Part shown: positions 18,326 through 28,672 of the stretch, piece by piece
Numbering within the stretch: the first letter of the stretch is position 1
Layout: every line of letters starts with the position of its first letter
Origin: Thiomonas intermedia
GTDB lineage: Bacteria > Pseudomonadota > Gammaproteobacteria > Burkholderiales > Burkholderiaceae_C
Assembly (NCBI GenBank): GCA_022730375.1
Contig: DZDA01000006.1
Span: 1 to 54,184, forward strand
DNA length: 54,184 nucleotides
Direction: 5' to 3'
Notes under the pieces: generated by a model
The model's database searches: none
The model's input: the letters and a program-made list of their open reading frames with translations, nothing else
What the model was told of the DNA's origin: nothing
Translations under genes and position numbers: made by a program

Positions 18326-19867
18326 TTAGCCCGCGTAGTCTGCGGCCACGGTTGCATCCTGTTTGTTGGCCATGCCCAAGACGCTGATGACCAGAGTGGC
18401 GACGATGGCGACCGCGAAGTTGATCACCAGCGCGTACAAGCCGATATAGGCCGGAATCACCAGACCGCCCACATGCAGCGCATAGCCGGATTTGTGAAAG
18501 CCCGACAGCGAGGCCGCCCAGATCCCCCAGGCCAGCCCCGCAGCCCAACCCAGCAGCAGCGCCTTGGCGTCGAACCAGCGGGTATAGATGCCGGTCACAA
18601 TAGCAGGCAGTGTCTGCAGAATCAGAATGCCGCCCAGCAGTTGGAGCTGAATGGCGTAGGTCAGCGGCAGGAACACGATGAACAGCAGCGCGCCGAATTT
18701 CACCACCAGCGAGGCCAGCTTGGCCATGTCGGTTTCCTTTTTCGGGCTGCAGTTCGGATTGATATAGGGCTTGTAGATATTGCGCGTGAACAGATTGGCC
18801 GCTGCGATCGACATGATGGCCGCGGGCACCAGCGCACCAATCGCCACCGCCGCAAACCCCACCCCGACAAACCAGCTCGGGAAGTAGTGCAGCAACAGAC
18901 CCGGCATGGCGAACTGCGGGCCATACTGCTTGAAGTACGGTGCCAGATCCGGCAGCTTGGCAATGCCCGAGGCGTAGGCCATATAGCCCAGCAAGGCAAT
19001 CAGCCCGAGCATGAAGGAATACGCAGGCAGGAACACCCAGTTGCGGCGCAGGGTGTTGGGCCCCTTGGCCGACAGCACGGCCGTGGTGGCGTGCGGATAC
19101 AGCATCAGCGCCAGCGCCGAGCCAAAGGCCAAAGTCGGATAGAACGACTGCAGGCCCAGGTTGCCGTCTTTCACCGGCGGCAGCAGCAGATGCTCCTTCG
19201 GAATGGCGGCGAAGATATTGCCGAAGCCGCCCAGCTTGTACGGCACCACGATGATGAGCGCGATCACCGTGATGTACACCAGCAGATCCTTCACCACCGC
19301 AATGGACGCCGGGGCGCGCAGCCCGCTGGTATAGGTGAACGCAGCGAGGATGACGAAGGCGATGATCAGCGGCACATCGCCCATCAGACCATGCCCGGCG
19401 GGGAAACCCAGCCCGCCGATCACCACCTGAATGCCCACGAGCTGCAGCGCGATATAGGGCATGGTGGCGACAATGCCCGTCACCGCGATCGCCAGCGCCA
19501 GCGCCGGGCTGCCGTAGCGTCCGGCGACGAAATCGGACGCAGTGATGTAGTTGTGCTTCTTCGCGACAATCCACAGACGCGGCAGAATGGCGAACACCAT
19601 GGGATACACCAGCACGGTGTAGGGCAGCGCAAAAAAGCCCAGCGCCCCGGCGCCGAACACCAGCGCGGGCACAGCCACGAAGGTGTAGGCGGTATAGAGG
19701 TCACCGCCGATCAGGAACCAGGTGATCCAGCCGCCGAAACGGCGACCGCCCAGACCCCACTCATGCAGATGGTTCATATCCCCCTTGCGCCAATGCGCCG
19801 AGAGAAAACCCAGCGCCGTGATGAACAAAAAGAGACCGACGAAAACAACGGTGGCAACGATGTTCAT
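18326..19867 (-). CDS. Sodium:solute symporter family, MctP-like monocarboxylate transporter
   Basis: About 13 hydrophobic segments; GGDLYTAYTFVAVPALVFGAGA, ASDFVAGRYGSP, followed by the DUF3311 partner typical of this transporter class. Confidence 0.88.
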   Translation of the reverse strand: MNIVATVVFVGLFLFITALGFLSAHWRKGDMNHLHEWGLGGRRFGGWITWFLIGGDLYTAYTFVAVPALVFGAGALGFFALPYTVLVYPMVFAILPRLWIVAKKHNYITASDFVAGRYGSPALALAIAVTGIVATMPYIALQLVGIQVVIGGLGFPAGHGLMGDVPLIIAFVILAAFTYTSGLRAPASIAVVKDLLVYITVIALIIVVPYKLGGFGNIFAAIPKEHLLLPPVKDGNLGLQSFYPTLAFGSALALMLYPHATTAVLSAKGPNTLRRNWVFLPAYSFMLGLIALLGYMAYASGIAKLPDLAPYFKQYGPQFAMPGLLLHYFPSWFVGVGFAAVAIGALVPAAIMSIAAANLFTRNIYKPYINPNCSPKKETDMAKLASLVVKFGALLFIVFLPLTYAIQLQLLGGILILQTLPAIVTGIYTRWFDAKALLLGWAAGLAWGIWAASLSGFHKSGYALHVGGLVIPAYIGLYALVINFAVAIVATLVISVLGMANKQDATVAADYAG

Positions 19868-19871
19868 GGCG

Positions 19872-20084
19872 TCAGTCTCCGCTTCCAGACGGCACGACCA
19901 TCTTGTAGACGATGGCGATGAACACCCCCGACAGCGGCACCCAGACGAGCTGCCACCAGTAGAAGAAGGGAATGCCGAACACGCTGGGTTCCAGCTTGTT
20001 GAAGTAGGGAATGACGAGCACGGCTACGCAGGGAATCGCCAGCAGGATGACCTGCAGCGGCCCCAGTTTTTTGGGTGTGGACAT
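19872..20084 (-). CDS. DUF3311 small membrane protein (symporter partner)
   Basis: MSTPKKLGPLQVILLAIPCVAVLVIPYFNKLEPSVFGIPFFYWWQLVWVPLSGVFIAIVYK. Confidence 0.8.
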   Translation of the reverse strand: MSTPKKLGPLQVILLAIPCVAVLVIPYFNKLEPSVFGIPFFYWWQLVWVPLSGVFIAIVYKMVVPSGSGD

Positions 20085-20282
20085 GGAACGGGTCTCCAGG
20101 CTCGGCTGACGCGCCAGGGGCGGCCAACCTTCGGTTTTTTCACCGGCATCCATCGCCGGTGCGCTGACGTGTCGGAGATTAGCCCAGCCGTTTATAAATT
20201 CGGGTATCCGAATGTGTCATTCGCAAGCAAGCGAAAACGAACGAGCGTTCGTGAGGGTTTCTACCGAGAGTGCGCAAAAAAA

Positions 20283-20801
20283 TCAGCGGATTTGTTCGGT
20301 TGATTCCCGCTTGATCAGGATGCGCGGAATGATCAGGGCATAACCCTGCTGCTGCCAATAGATCAACTCGGTCATGGCGTTGGGCACGATTTCGATGAAG
20401 TCCAGAAAATCCGCCGGGGTGTAGCCGAAATCGTGTGCCGCCTGTCCGCACACCTTGAACTTGACGCCCATCTGTGCGTAATAGCGCATGCGCTCGACGG
20501 CTTCACGGTAACGCTCCTGATTGCGGGTGACCGTGGCGGCAATCTCGACGCCGTGCAGCACCACGACGGCCTGCACATCTTCGGGCGAGAAGTCATAGGG
20601 CGAGGCCTGCACCGTGTTGAACACCGAGCGCACCCAGAACAGCGCATTCGAAAGGGTTGCGGGATCGTCGAGGTAAAACTCGAACAACACTTTCATCGGT
20701 GCCTTGTACGGCGTTTGCACCACCTGTCCAGCCGCGTTTGCCGCGCTGCTGGCCACCGCGCAGAGCGCTGCGATCAATACCTGTCGTCTTGTGGCTTGCA
20801 T
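20283..20801 (-). CDS. DsrE/DsrF-like family protein with signal peptide
   Basis: MQATRRQVLIAALCAVASSAANAA signal; VVVLHGVEIAATV, VKFKVCGQAAHDFGY, AMTELIYWQQQGYALI. Confidence 0.75.
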   Translation of the reverse strand: MQATRRQVLIAALCAVASSAANAAGQVVQTPYKAPMKVLFEFYLDDPATLSNALFWVRSVFNTVQASPYDFSPEDVQAVVVLHGVEIAATVTRNQERYREAVERMRYYAQMGVKFKVCGQAAHDFGYTPADFLDFIEIVPNAMTELIYWQQQGYALIIPRILIKRESTEQIR

Positions 20802-20892
20802 GACATCCCCTCGCGAACCCAGATGTATCCGGGTGTAATCGATGGGACATCGAGCGCCTAGCGGGACAACCCGGGGGGCAAAGCAAGGATGC

Positions 20893-21384
20893 TCAGCCAG
20901 CGTTGCCGGACTCGACGCCCCAACGGCGCAGAGCGGCGTCGTCGGATTCGCGGGCATCGACCCACTGGCCGCCCTCGGGCGTGGTTTCCTTCTTCCAGAA
21001 CGGCGCCTGGGTTTTGAGGTAGTCCATCAAAAATTCGCAGGCGGCAAAGGCCGCGGCTCGGTGGGCGCTGGCCACCAGCACCAGCACGATGTCGTCGCCC
21101 GGCAGCAGGCGGCCCACGCGGTGAATCACCGTGATGCCCAGCAGCGGCCAGCGGGCCTGTGCCTCGTGCACCATGTCGGCAATGGCGCGCTCGGTCATGC
21201 CGGGGTAATGCTCCAGTTCCATCGCCTGCACATGGCCGGGGTCGCAAACGCCCGGATGATGGTCGCGGCATAGCCCCACAAAACTGGCGATCGCGCCCAC
21301 ATCCAGCCGCCCTGCCCGCAGCGCCTGCATTTCTGCGCCAAGGTCGAACGGCTCGGTCTGGATGCGAATGGTGATCGGCTCCAT
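20893..21384 (-). CDS. moaE: Molybdopterin synthase catalytic subunit
   Basis: GAIASFVGLCRDHH, MELEHYPGMTERAI, HRVGRLLPGDDIVLVLVASAHRAAAFAACEFLMDYLKTQAPFWKKE. Confidence 0.95.
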   Translation of the reverse strand: MEPITIRIQTEPFDLGAEMQALRAGRLDVGAIASFVGLCRDHHPGVCDPGHVQAMELEHYPGMTERAIADMVHEAQARWPLLGITVIHRVGRLLPGDDIVLVLVASAHRAAAFAACEFLMDYLKTQAPFWKKETTPEGGQWVDARESDDAALRRWGVESGNAG

Positions 21385-21388
21385 GCGT

Positions 21389-21646
21389 TCAGCCTCCGGT
21401 GACGGGCGGAAAAAACGCGACTTCGCAGCCGGGCTGCAACGCTGTGTCGCCATCGCACATGACCTGATTGCACGCCATGCGCAGCGGTTTTTCAGCCGCC
21501 AGCGCCAAGGCATAGCGCCCACCCTGCGCCCGCAGCCAGTCGCGCGCCTGCCCCACGGTGAGCACCGCTTCGGGCAGGTCGTGCGTTTCTTGTGACACAC
21601 CGACGATTTCGCGCACGCTGGCGAAATACCGAATCTGAACGAGCAT
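21389..21646 (-). CDS. moaD: Molybdopterin converting factor small subunit
   Basis: MLVQIRYFASVREIVG...GCEVAFFPPVTGG (C-terminal GG). Confidence 0.93.
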   Translation of the reverse strand: MLVQIRYFASVREIVGVSQETHDLPEAVLTVGQARDWLRAQGGRYALALAAEKPLRMACNQVMCDGDTALQPGCEVAFFPPVTGG

Positions 21647-21649
21647 GGG

Positions 21650-22885
21650 TCAGCCCTGCAACAAGATTGAGAACGGAAGGTAGCGCAGCACATCGCCGCG
21701 GGCGATGGGGTGCAGCGGCGGGTTGTCCACCAGGCCGTCAGCCCAGACGGTCGAGGTGAGAACCGCGGAATTCTGCGAGGCAAACAGCTCGGCCTCGCCT
21801 TGCGCATTGAGCCGAACGCGCAGATATTCGCGGCGCCTGTCCGGCTTGGGCCAATCGAACGCGGCGCGCACCGGCAGCGTCTGCACTGCGGTTTGTCCGG
21901 CGCCCTGCAAGGCGAGCAAAAAAGGCCGCACAAAAAGGAGAAAGGTCACGAAGCTCGACACCGGATTGCCGGGCAGACCGATGAAGGCGGCTTCGCCCTG
22001 TTCTTCGCTGCAGCGTAGATGGCCGAAGGCCAGCGGCTTGCCGGGTTTCATGGCGATCTGCCACAGATCGAGCGCGCCTTCGGCCTGCACCGCGGGTTTG
22101 ACGTGGTCTTCCTCGCCCACCGACATGCCTCCGGTGGACACCACGAGGTCGTGGCCCAGCGCGGCTTGGCGCAGCACGGCGCGGGTGGCCTCGAGCTGAT
22201 CGGGCACGATGCCGAAATCGGTCACCTCGCATCCCGCGGTTTCCAGCAGGGCACGGATGACAAAGCGGTTGGAGTTGTAGATGGCGCCGGGGCGTAGCGG
22301 CTCGCCGGGCATGGTGAGTTCGTCGCCGGTGAACACAATCGCCACACGCGGCTTGCGGCGCACTCGCAGCGAGGCCACTCCCACGGAAGCGGCCAGCCCA
22401 AGATCCTGCGGCCGCAGCCGTTGTCCGGCTGCGAGCACCACACTGCCAGCCGCCACATCCAAGCCGCGTTGGCGCACCCAATCGCCGGCCTTGGGCGGCG
22501 CGTTGATGCGCACCGCATCGCCCTCGGCGACGCATTGCTCCTGCATCACCACGGCGTCTGCGCCCGGTGGAATGAGCCCGCCGGTAAAAATGCGCGCCGC
22601 CGTTCCCGGCTGCAAGGGCTGCGGCACGGCGCCAGCCGGAATGCGCTGGCTCACCGGCAGGCGGGCGCCCGCGGCAGACACATCGGCGCTGCGCAAGGCG
22701 TAGCCGTCCATCGCGGTGTTGTCAGCCGGGGGCACGTCGATAGTCGAGCGCACCTCTTGCGCCAACACCCGACCGAGAGCGGACGAGAGCGGCAGCGTCT
22801 CGGTCTCGCTGATCGGGCTCGCAGCGGCCAGCAGACGCTGCAAAGCGACATCGGGATCGATCAGAGGCGAAGCTGGCGCAGTCAT
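21650..22885 (-). CDS. moeA: Molybdopterin molybdenumtransferase
   Basis: PPADNTAMDGYALR, AARIFTGGLIPPGADAVVMQE, STGGMSVGEEDHVK, GLPGNPVSSFVTF. Confidence 0.95.
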   Translation of the reverse strand: MTAPASPLIDPDVALQRLLAAASPISETETLPLSSALGRVLAQEVRSTIDVPPADNTAMDGYALRSADVSAAGARLPVSQRIPAGAVPQPLQPGTAARIFTGGLIPPGADAVVMQEQCVAEGDAVRINAPPKAGDWVRQRGLDVAAGSVVLAAGQRLRPQDLGLAASVGVASLRVRRKPRVAIVFTGDELTMPGEPLRPGAIYNSNRFVIRALLETAGCEVTDFGIVPDQLEATRAVLRQAALGHDLVVSTGGMSVGEEDHVKPAVQAEGALDLWQIAMKPGKPLAFGHLRCSEEQGEAAFIGLPGNPVSSFVTFLLFVRPFLLALQGAGQTAVQTLPVRAAFDWPKPDRRREYLRVRLNAQGEAELFASQNSAVLTSTVWADGLVDNPPLHPIARGDVLRYLPFSILLQG

Positions 22886-23403
22886 GGCAGGTACTCGAAT
22901 TTGGGGGCATTGTCCGTCAACCAGTCGGCCACGGCAGCCGGGGCGTTGATGTCGAGGACGGCGGCAGGGGCGGGCTGCGGGAGTTGCTGCGGCGAGTCGG
23001 TGGCGATGGCGAGAACCTGCGCATCCTCGGGGTAGCAGAGAGGGCGCCCGGTGCTGGCGCGCCACACTTCAACCTTGGGGAGCCGGGCCTGCTTGAAGCC
23101 TTCGACAAACACCCAGTCAGCGGCCGGATCGAGCATGGGCAAAAGCTCGGGCACCCCAAGCTCTCGAGGCTCAGGCAGACGGCGCTGCAGCGTGATCAGG
23201 CGGTCGGACGCGGCCAGCACCTCAAACGCGCCGGCCTCGCGGTGCCGCCAGGTGTCTTTGCCCGGATGATCGAACTCGAAGCGGTGGTGCGCGTGTTTGA
23301 GCACCGACACCCGCAACCCCTGCTGCACGAACTGCTTGACCAGCGCCTCGACCAAGGTGGTCTTGCCGCTGCCGGAAAATCCGGCAAATCCGACGACCTT
23401 CAT
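22882..23403 (-). CDS. mobB: Molybdopterin-guanine dinucleotide biosynthesis adapter protein
   Basis: GFAGFSGSGKTTLVEALV P-loop, LKHAHHRFEFDHPGKDTWRHREAGA. Confidence 0.93.
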   Translation of the reverse strand: MKVVGFAGFSGSGKTTLVEALVKQFVQQGLRVSVLKHAHHRFEFDHPGKDTWRHREAGAFEVLAASDRLITLQRRLPEPRELGVPELLPMLDPAADWVFVEGFKQARLPKVEVWRASTGRPLCYPEDAQVLAIATDSPQQLPQPAPAAVLDINAPAAVADWLTDNAPKFEYLP

Positions 23404-24845
23404 CAGGAGCCCGCCAACCCCGCGCCGCAGTGCATCGCAATGTAGGACTTCACCGCCTCCACCTCGACCGGCATGACGGCGAAGCGCTGCGGGCGGCGTT
23501 CGAGGTCTTCGAGCCCGGCCGGGCGCTGCGGGCAGGTGCCCACGGCCTCTTGCAGGGTTTCGGGGAACTTGGCGGCCAGCGCCGTTTCGAGCACCAGCAT
23601 GGGCACGCCCGGCTGCCGATGTTCGCGCGCCACCTTCACGCCGTCGGCGGTATGGGTGTCGATCAGCCGCTCGCTGCCCTGCCACACGCTGCGGATGGTG
23701 GCGAGCCGGTCGGCATGGGTGCTGCTGCCCGAGGCGAAGCCGTAGTCGGTCGCAATCGCTGCAAACGCAGGATCGGCCGAGAGGTCAAAATAGCCCTTGC
23801 TCGGCAGTTCGCGCGCAAACAGCGCGTGGACGCGCGAGGCATCGCGCCCGAGCAGATCGAAGATGAAGCGCTCGAAGTTCGAGGCCTTGGAGATATCCAT
23901 CGACGGGCTGGAGGTGTGGTGTGTTTCCGCCGACTTGCGCGGACGATAGACGCCGGTGCGGAAGAACTCGTCGAGCACGTTGTTCTCGTTGGTGGCCAGC
24001 ACCAGCTTGCGAATCGGCAGACCCATCATGCGCGCCACATGCCCGGCGCAGATGTTGCCGAAGTTGCCCGACGGCACGGTGAAGCTCACCTGCTCGTCGT
24101 TGCTGCGTGTGACCTGGAAGTAACCGGCGAAGTAATAGACGATCTGCGCCGCGAGCCGCGCCCAATTGATCGAGTTGACCGTGCCGATATGCCAGCGGCG
24201 CTTGAAGTCGAGGTCGTTGGAGACGGCCTTGACCATGTCCTGCGCATCGTCGAACACGCCCTGCACCGCGATGTTGTGGATGTTGGCGTCGGCCAGCGAA
24301 TACATCTGCGCGGTCTGGAACGCGCTCATCTTGCCGAAGGGCGAGAGCATGAACACACGGATGCCGCGCTTGCCGCGCATGGCATATTCGGCCGCGCTGC
24401 CGGTATCACCCGAGGTGGCGCCGAAAATGTTGAGCTCGCTGTGCTGGCGGGCCAGCGCGTACTCGAACAGATTGCCGAGCAACTGCATGGCCATGTCCTT
24501 GAAGGCCAGCGTGGGTCCTTCGGACAAGCCCAGCAGCGCCATGCCCGGCTCGCCCTTCAGCGGTTTGAGGGGCACGATCTCGGCATGGCCGCCGAACACC
24601 TCGGGCGTATAGGTCTTGACGATCAGCGCGCGCAGATCGTCCGCCGGAATGTCGGTGATGAAACGCGACAGAATCTCAAAAGCCAGATCGGCGTAAGACA
24701 GCCCGCGCCATTGCACCAGCGTGGCACCATCGATCTGCGGATAGTGTTCGGGCAGGTAGAGTCCGCCATCGGGCGCCAGCCCTTCGAGCAGGATGTCGGA
24801 AAAACCTCGGGTCGCGGACTCGCCACGGGTACTCAAATAACGCAT
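23403..24845 (-). CDS. thrC: Threonine synthase
   Basis: MRYLSTRG...FSDILLEGLAPDGGLYLPE, FKDMAMQLLGNLFEYAL, GATSGDTGSAAEYAM, PSGNFGNICAGH. Confidence 0.96.
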   Translation of the reverse strand: MRYLSTRGESATRGFSDILLEGLAPDGGLYLPEHYPQIDGATLVQWRGLSYADLAFEILSRFITDIPADDLRALIVKTYTPEVFGGHAEIVPLKPLKGEPGMALLGLSEGPTLAFKDMAMQLLGNLFEYALARQHSELNIFGATSGDTGSAAEYAMRGKRGIRVFMLSPFGKMSAFQTAQMYSLADANIHNIAVQGVFDDAQDMVKAVSNDLDFKRRWHIGTVNSINWARLAAQIVYYFAGYFQVTRSNDEQVSFTVPSGNFGNICAGHVARMMGLPIRKLVLATNENNVLDEFFRTGVYRPRKSAETHHTSSPSMDISKASNFERFIFDLLGRDASRVHALFARELPSKGYFDLSADPAFAAIATDYGFASGSSTHADRLATIRSVWQGSERLIDTHTADGVKVAREHRQPGVPMLVLETALAAKFPETLQEAVGTCPQRPAGLEDLERRPQRFAVMPVEVEAVKSYIAMHCGAGLAGS

Positions 24846-26155
24846 CAGCGCAACTCCTCTTTGCGAATGCGCACGATGGGTGCGTGCACGCTGGGCAGGG
24901 TCTGCATGCGACCGATGGCGGTGTTCATGCGCGACTCGACGGTGTCATGCGTGAGGATGATGAGGTCGGTCTGATGCTCGCCCTCCCCGGCCTCGCGCTG
25001 AATGAGGCCGTCGATGGAAATGCCTTCGTCCGCCAGGATGCGCGTGAGGTCGGCCAGCACCCCGGTCTGATCGGCCACGCGCAAGCGCAGGTAGTAGGCG
25101 GTGACCACCTGATCCATCGGCAGGATGGGCAAGTCGCTCATCGCATCAGGCTGGAAGGCCAGATGCGGCACGCGGTGTTCGGGATCGGCGGTGTGCAGCC
25201 GGGTCACGTCCACCAGGTCGGCGATGACGGCGGAGGCCGTGGGCTCAGAGCCCGCGCCTTTGCCGTAATACAGCGTCGGGCCCACCGCGTCGCCCTGCAC
25301 CACCACCGCATTCATCGCGCCTTCGACATTGGCGATCAGACGTGTGGCCGGAATCAGGGTGGGATGCACGCGCAACTCGATGCCCTGTCCGGTGTTTTTG
25401 GTGATGCCCAGCAGCTTGATGCGATAGCCGAGTTGCTCGGCGTAGCGGATGTCGGCCGCCTGCAGTGCGGTAATGCCCTCGACATAGGCCTTGTCGAATT
25501 GCACCGGCACGCCGAAGGCGATGGCGCAGAGAATGGTGGCCTTGTGCGCCGCGTCCACGCCCTCGATGTCGAAGGTCGGATCGGCCTCGGCATAGCCCAG
25601 CGCCTGCGCCTGCTTGAGCACGGTGGCGAAATCCAGCCCCTTGTCGCGCATCTCGGACAGGATGAAATTGGTCGTGCCGTTGATGATGCCGGCGATCCAT
25701 TCAATGCGGTTGCCCGCCAGCCCTTCGCGCACCGCCTTGATGATGGGAATGCCGCCGGCCACTGCCGCCTCGAAGGCCACCATCACGCCCTGGGCCTGTG
25801 CCGCCGCGAAGATTTCGTTGCCATGCATCGCCAGCAACGCCTTGTTCGCCGTCACCACATGCTTGCCCGCGGCGATGGCCGCCAGCACCAGCTCGCGCGC
25901 GGGATTGATGCCGCCCATGAGTTCGACCACGATGTCGATGTCGGGCCGGGTCGCCAGCGCCATGAAGTCTGTGGTGATGGGCAAGGCATCCCCCAGGGCG
26001 GCGCGCGCCTTGTCGGGGTTGCGCGCGGCAATCGCCGCAATGGCAATGCCGCGCCCCGCGCGTCGCTGCAGCTCTTCCTGGTTGCGTGCCAGCACCTTGA
26101 CCACACCGCTGGCGACGGTGCCCGCGCCGAGAAGGGCAATCTGTAAAGGTTTCAT
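24845..26155 (-). CDS. hom: Homoserine dehydrogenase
   Basis: LGAGTVASGVVKVL, TANKALLA, GIINGTTNFILSEM, AEADPTFDIEGVDAAHK, C-terminal ACT-like region. Confidence 0.96.
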   Translation of the reverse strand: MKPLQIALLGAGTVASGVVKVLARNQEELQRRAGRGIAIAAIAARNPDKARAALGDALPITTDFMALATRPDIDIVVELMGGINPARELVLAAIAAGKHVVTANKALLAMHGNEIFAAAQAQGVMVAFEAAVAGGIPIIKAVREGLAGNRIEWIAGIINGTTNFILSEMRDKGLDFATVLKQAQALGYAEADPTFDIEGVDAAHKATILCAIAFGVPVQFDKAYVEGITALQAADIRYAEQLGYRIKLLGITKNTGQGIELRVHPTLIPATRLIANVEGAMNAVVVQGDAVGPTLYYGKGAGSEPTASAVIADLVDVTRLHTADPEHRVPHLAFQPDAMSDLPILPMDQVVTAYYLRLRVADQTGVLADLTRILADEGISIDGLIQREAGEGEHQTDLIILTHDTVESRMNTAIGRMQTLPSVHAPIVRIRKEELR

Positions 26156-26181
26156 AGAGGACGGGAGTGGAAGTCAGGCAG

Positions 26182-27420
26182 TCAGGCCGCCGCGCGGCTG
26201 CGCTTGCGGAGGGTTTCAAGAAAGCGAGCGATGCGGCCGATGGCTTCGGTCAGATCGTCGGCATTGGGCAGGAAGACCAGCCGAAAATGATCGGGCTGCG
26301 GCCAGTTGAAGCCGGTGCCCTGCACGATCAACACTCTTTCTTGCGCCAGCAGGTCGTAGGCGAACTGCTGATCGTCGGCGATCGGGTAGATCTTGGGGTC
26401 GAGCCGCGGAAACATATACAGCGCCGCCTTCGGCTTGACCACGGACACACCCGGAATCTGCGTGAGCAGTTCATAGGCCAGATCGCGCTGCTTGGTCAGA
26501 CGCCCTTGCGGCGCGACCAGATCCTTGATGCTCTGATAGCCGCCCAGCGCGGTCTGAATGGCCAGTTGGCCCGGCGTGTTGGCGCACAGACGCATCGAGG
26601 CCAACATGGTCAGCCCCTCGATGTAGTCGCGCGCATGACGTTTGTTGCCCGACACCACCATCCAGCCCGAGCGGTAGCCGCAGGAGCGGTAGTTTTTCGA
26701 CAGACCGTTGAAGGTGATGAACAGCACATCGTCGGCCAGCGAGGCGATGCTGGTGTGGGTGTTGCCGTCGTACAGCGTCTTGTCGTAAATCTCGTCGGCG
26801 AACACGATGAGTTCATGCTCGCGCGCCACCTGCACGATCTCTTCGAGCAACTCGCGCGGGTACAGCGCCCCGGTCGGGTTGTTCGGGTTGATCACCACGA
26901 TGGCCCGGGTGTTGGGCGTGATCTTGCTGCGGATGTCGGCAATGTCCGGATACCAATCCGACTGCTCGTCGCAGATGTAGTGCACCGGCTTGCCGCCAGA
27001 CAGCGCCACCGACGCGGTGTAGAGCGGGTAGTCAGGCGCGGGAATCAGCACTTCGTCGCCATTGTTGAGCAGCGCGTTCATGCTCATATTGATGAGTTCA
27101 GAGGCGCCGTTGCCGATGAACACATCGTCGATGCCCACCCCGGCAATGCCCTTCTCCTGCGTGTAATGCACGATGGACTTGCGCGGCGCGAACAAGCCCT
27201 TGGAATCCGTGTAGCCCGCCGCACTGGGCAGGTTGTGGATCATGTCCTGCACGATCTCGTCGGGCGGCTCGAAACCGAACACGGCGAGATTGCCAATATT
27301 GAGCTTGATGATCCGCTGACCATCCTCTTCCATCTGCCGCGCCTTGTCGAGCACGGGACCGCGGATGTCATAGCAGACATCGGCCAACTTGTCGGACTTA
27401 CGGAATTCGCGCACAACCAC
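26182..27420 (-). CDS. Pyridoxal-phosphate-dependent aminotransferase (AlaA/AlaC-like)
   Basis: KLNIGNLAVFGFEPPDEIV, NPNNPTGALYPRELLEEIV, FADEIYDKTLYDG, NGLSKNYRSCGYRSGWMV; GTG start. Confidence 0.92.
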   Translation of the reverse strand: MVVREFRKSDKLADVCYDIRGPVLDKARQMEEDGQRIIKLNIGNLAVFGFEPPDEIVQDMIHNLPSAAGYTDSKGLFAPRKSIVHYTQEKGIAGVGIDDVFIGNGASELINMSMNALLNNGDEVLIPAPDYPLYTASVALSGGKPVHYICDEQSDWYPDIADIRSKITPNTRAIVVINPNNPTGALYPRELLEEIVQVAREHELIVFADEIYDKTLYDGNTHTSIASLADDVLFITFNGLSKNYRSCGYRSGWMVVSGNKRHARDYIEGLTMLASMRLCANTPGQLAIQTALGGYQSIKDLVAPQGRLTKQRDLAYELLTQIPGVSVVKPKAALYMFPRLDPKIYPIADDQQFAYDLLAQERVLIVQGTGFNWPQPDHFRLVFLPNADDLTEAIGRIARFLETLRKRSRAAA

Positions 27421-27679
27421 CTCACTCTCAGCCTAGAAAAAGCGTCCGCACAAACACCGTGCGTGCTGCCACCCTGGCAACTCATCCTCATCCTGAGCGC
27501 ACTTTCAGGGTAGGGGATTCAGACCCGCGCCCGCCCGCCATACGGAGGGCGAACCCTATAATTTACCTTGATCTGCATCTTCGACCGCTGCATTTCCCTT
27601 GGTTTGCGCCGCCCATTTCCCCCACGCCCGCCCCGCGCCCCGCGCGAGCCTGATTTAACGGCCCTCATCCGCCGCCGTC

Positions 27680-28054
27680 ATGAAACTCCAGCCCGACTTC
27701 TCCCCCGATACGCAGATGGTCTCCGCTTACGGGCAGGGTTATGTCGAAGTCAACGGCGTGCGCCACACCAGCGCCTGCGTATTTGCCCCGCAGCAGGCGC
27801 CAAAGCCCTGGGGCGCCGAGCATGTCGGCGCGCTGTTGCCCGCGCACATCGACGCCCTGCTGCTCGATCCGCTGCCCGAGGTGGTGCTGATTGGTACGGG
27901 CCAAGAGCAGCATCTGCTGCCCGCCGCCTTGATGCGCCAACTCATCTCGCACCGCATCGGCTGGGAAGTCATGGACACCGCCGCCGCCTGTCGCACCTAC
28001 AACATTCTGGCGGGCGAAGGTCGTCATGTGCTGGCCGCGCTGATGATCGAATGA
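27680..28054 (+). CDS. Mth938-like domain (DUF498) protein
   Basis: YGQGYVEVNGVRHTSACVFAPQQAPKPWG...VVLIGTGQEQHLLP...GWEVMDTAAACRTYNILAGEGRHVLAALM. Confidence 0.82.
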   Translation: MKLQPDFSPDTQMVSAYGQGYVEVNGVRHTSACVFAPQQAPKPWGAEHVGALLPAHIDALLLDPLPEVVLIGTGQEQHLLPAALMRQLISHRIGWEVMDTAAACRTYNILAGEGRHVLAALMIE

Positions 28055-28207
28055 TCGGACCGGCGCGGAACGACACGAAATAGCGTGAACCGGCCCTGGT
28101 TCGCGCGGCAAGATAAAATAAGGTTTTACGTCCTTCCGTTTCCCTCAGCAGTATTCATCACTGATCAGAACGAGGAGAAACGATGCAGCAGCCCAGCAGG
28201 AGACTTC

Positions 28208-28672
28208 ATGGCTTTGGTCTTGAATAAAGTGGTTCCCGATTTCGAAGCCGCCGCCACCAGTGGCGTGCAGTTCAGCCCGAAAAACTATCTGGGCAAAAAA
28301 ATTGTTCTCTACTTCTACCCCAAGGACATGACGCCCGGTTGCACCACCGAGTCCATGCACTTTCGCGACAACTTCGAAGCATTTGAGCAGGCCAATGCCG
28401 TGATTTTCGGCATCTCGCGCGACAACCTGCTGTCGCACGAAAAGTTCAAGGAGCACCTCGAACTGCCGTTCGACCTGATTGCCGATTCGGAAGAAAAGCT
28501 CTGCCACATGTTCGGCGTGGTGAAGAACAAGATCATGTATGGCAAGAAGGTCAAGGGCATCGAGCGCAGCACCTTCGTCATCGATGCCGACGGCGTCCTG
28601 CGGCAGGAATGGCGCGGGATCAAAGTCGCGGGGCACGTTGACGAAGTGCTCGACGTCATCCAGAAACTCTGA
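28208..28672 (+). CDS. bcp: Thioredoxin-dependent peroxiredoxin, BCP family
   Basis: VLYFYPKDMTPGCTTESMHFRDNFEAF, GISRDN, FVIDADGVLRQEWRGIKV. Confidence 0.93.
   Translation: MALVLNKVVPDFEAAATSGVQFSPKNYLGKKIVLYFYPKDMTPGCTTESMHFRDNFEAFEQANAVIFGISRDNLLSHEKFKEHLELPFDLIADSEEKLCHMFGVVKNKIMYGKKVKGIERSTFVIDADGVLRQEWRGIKVAGHVDEVLDVIQKL

Noticed and set aside
18101-19921. Plus-strand 606-aa ORF across the symporter region
   Set aside because: Antisense to an obvious multi-pass symporter; translation is His/Gln/Arg-rich with no domain signature.
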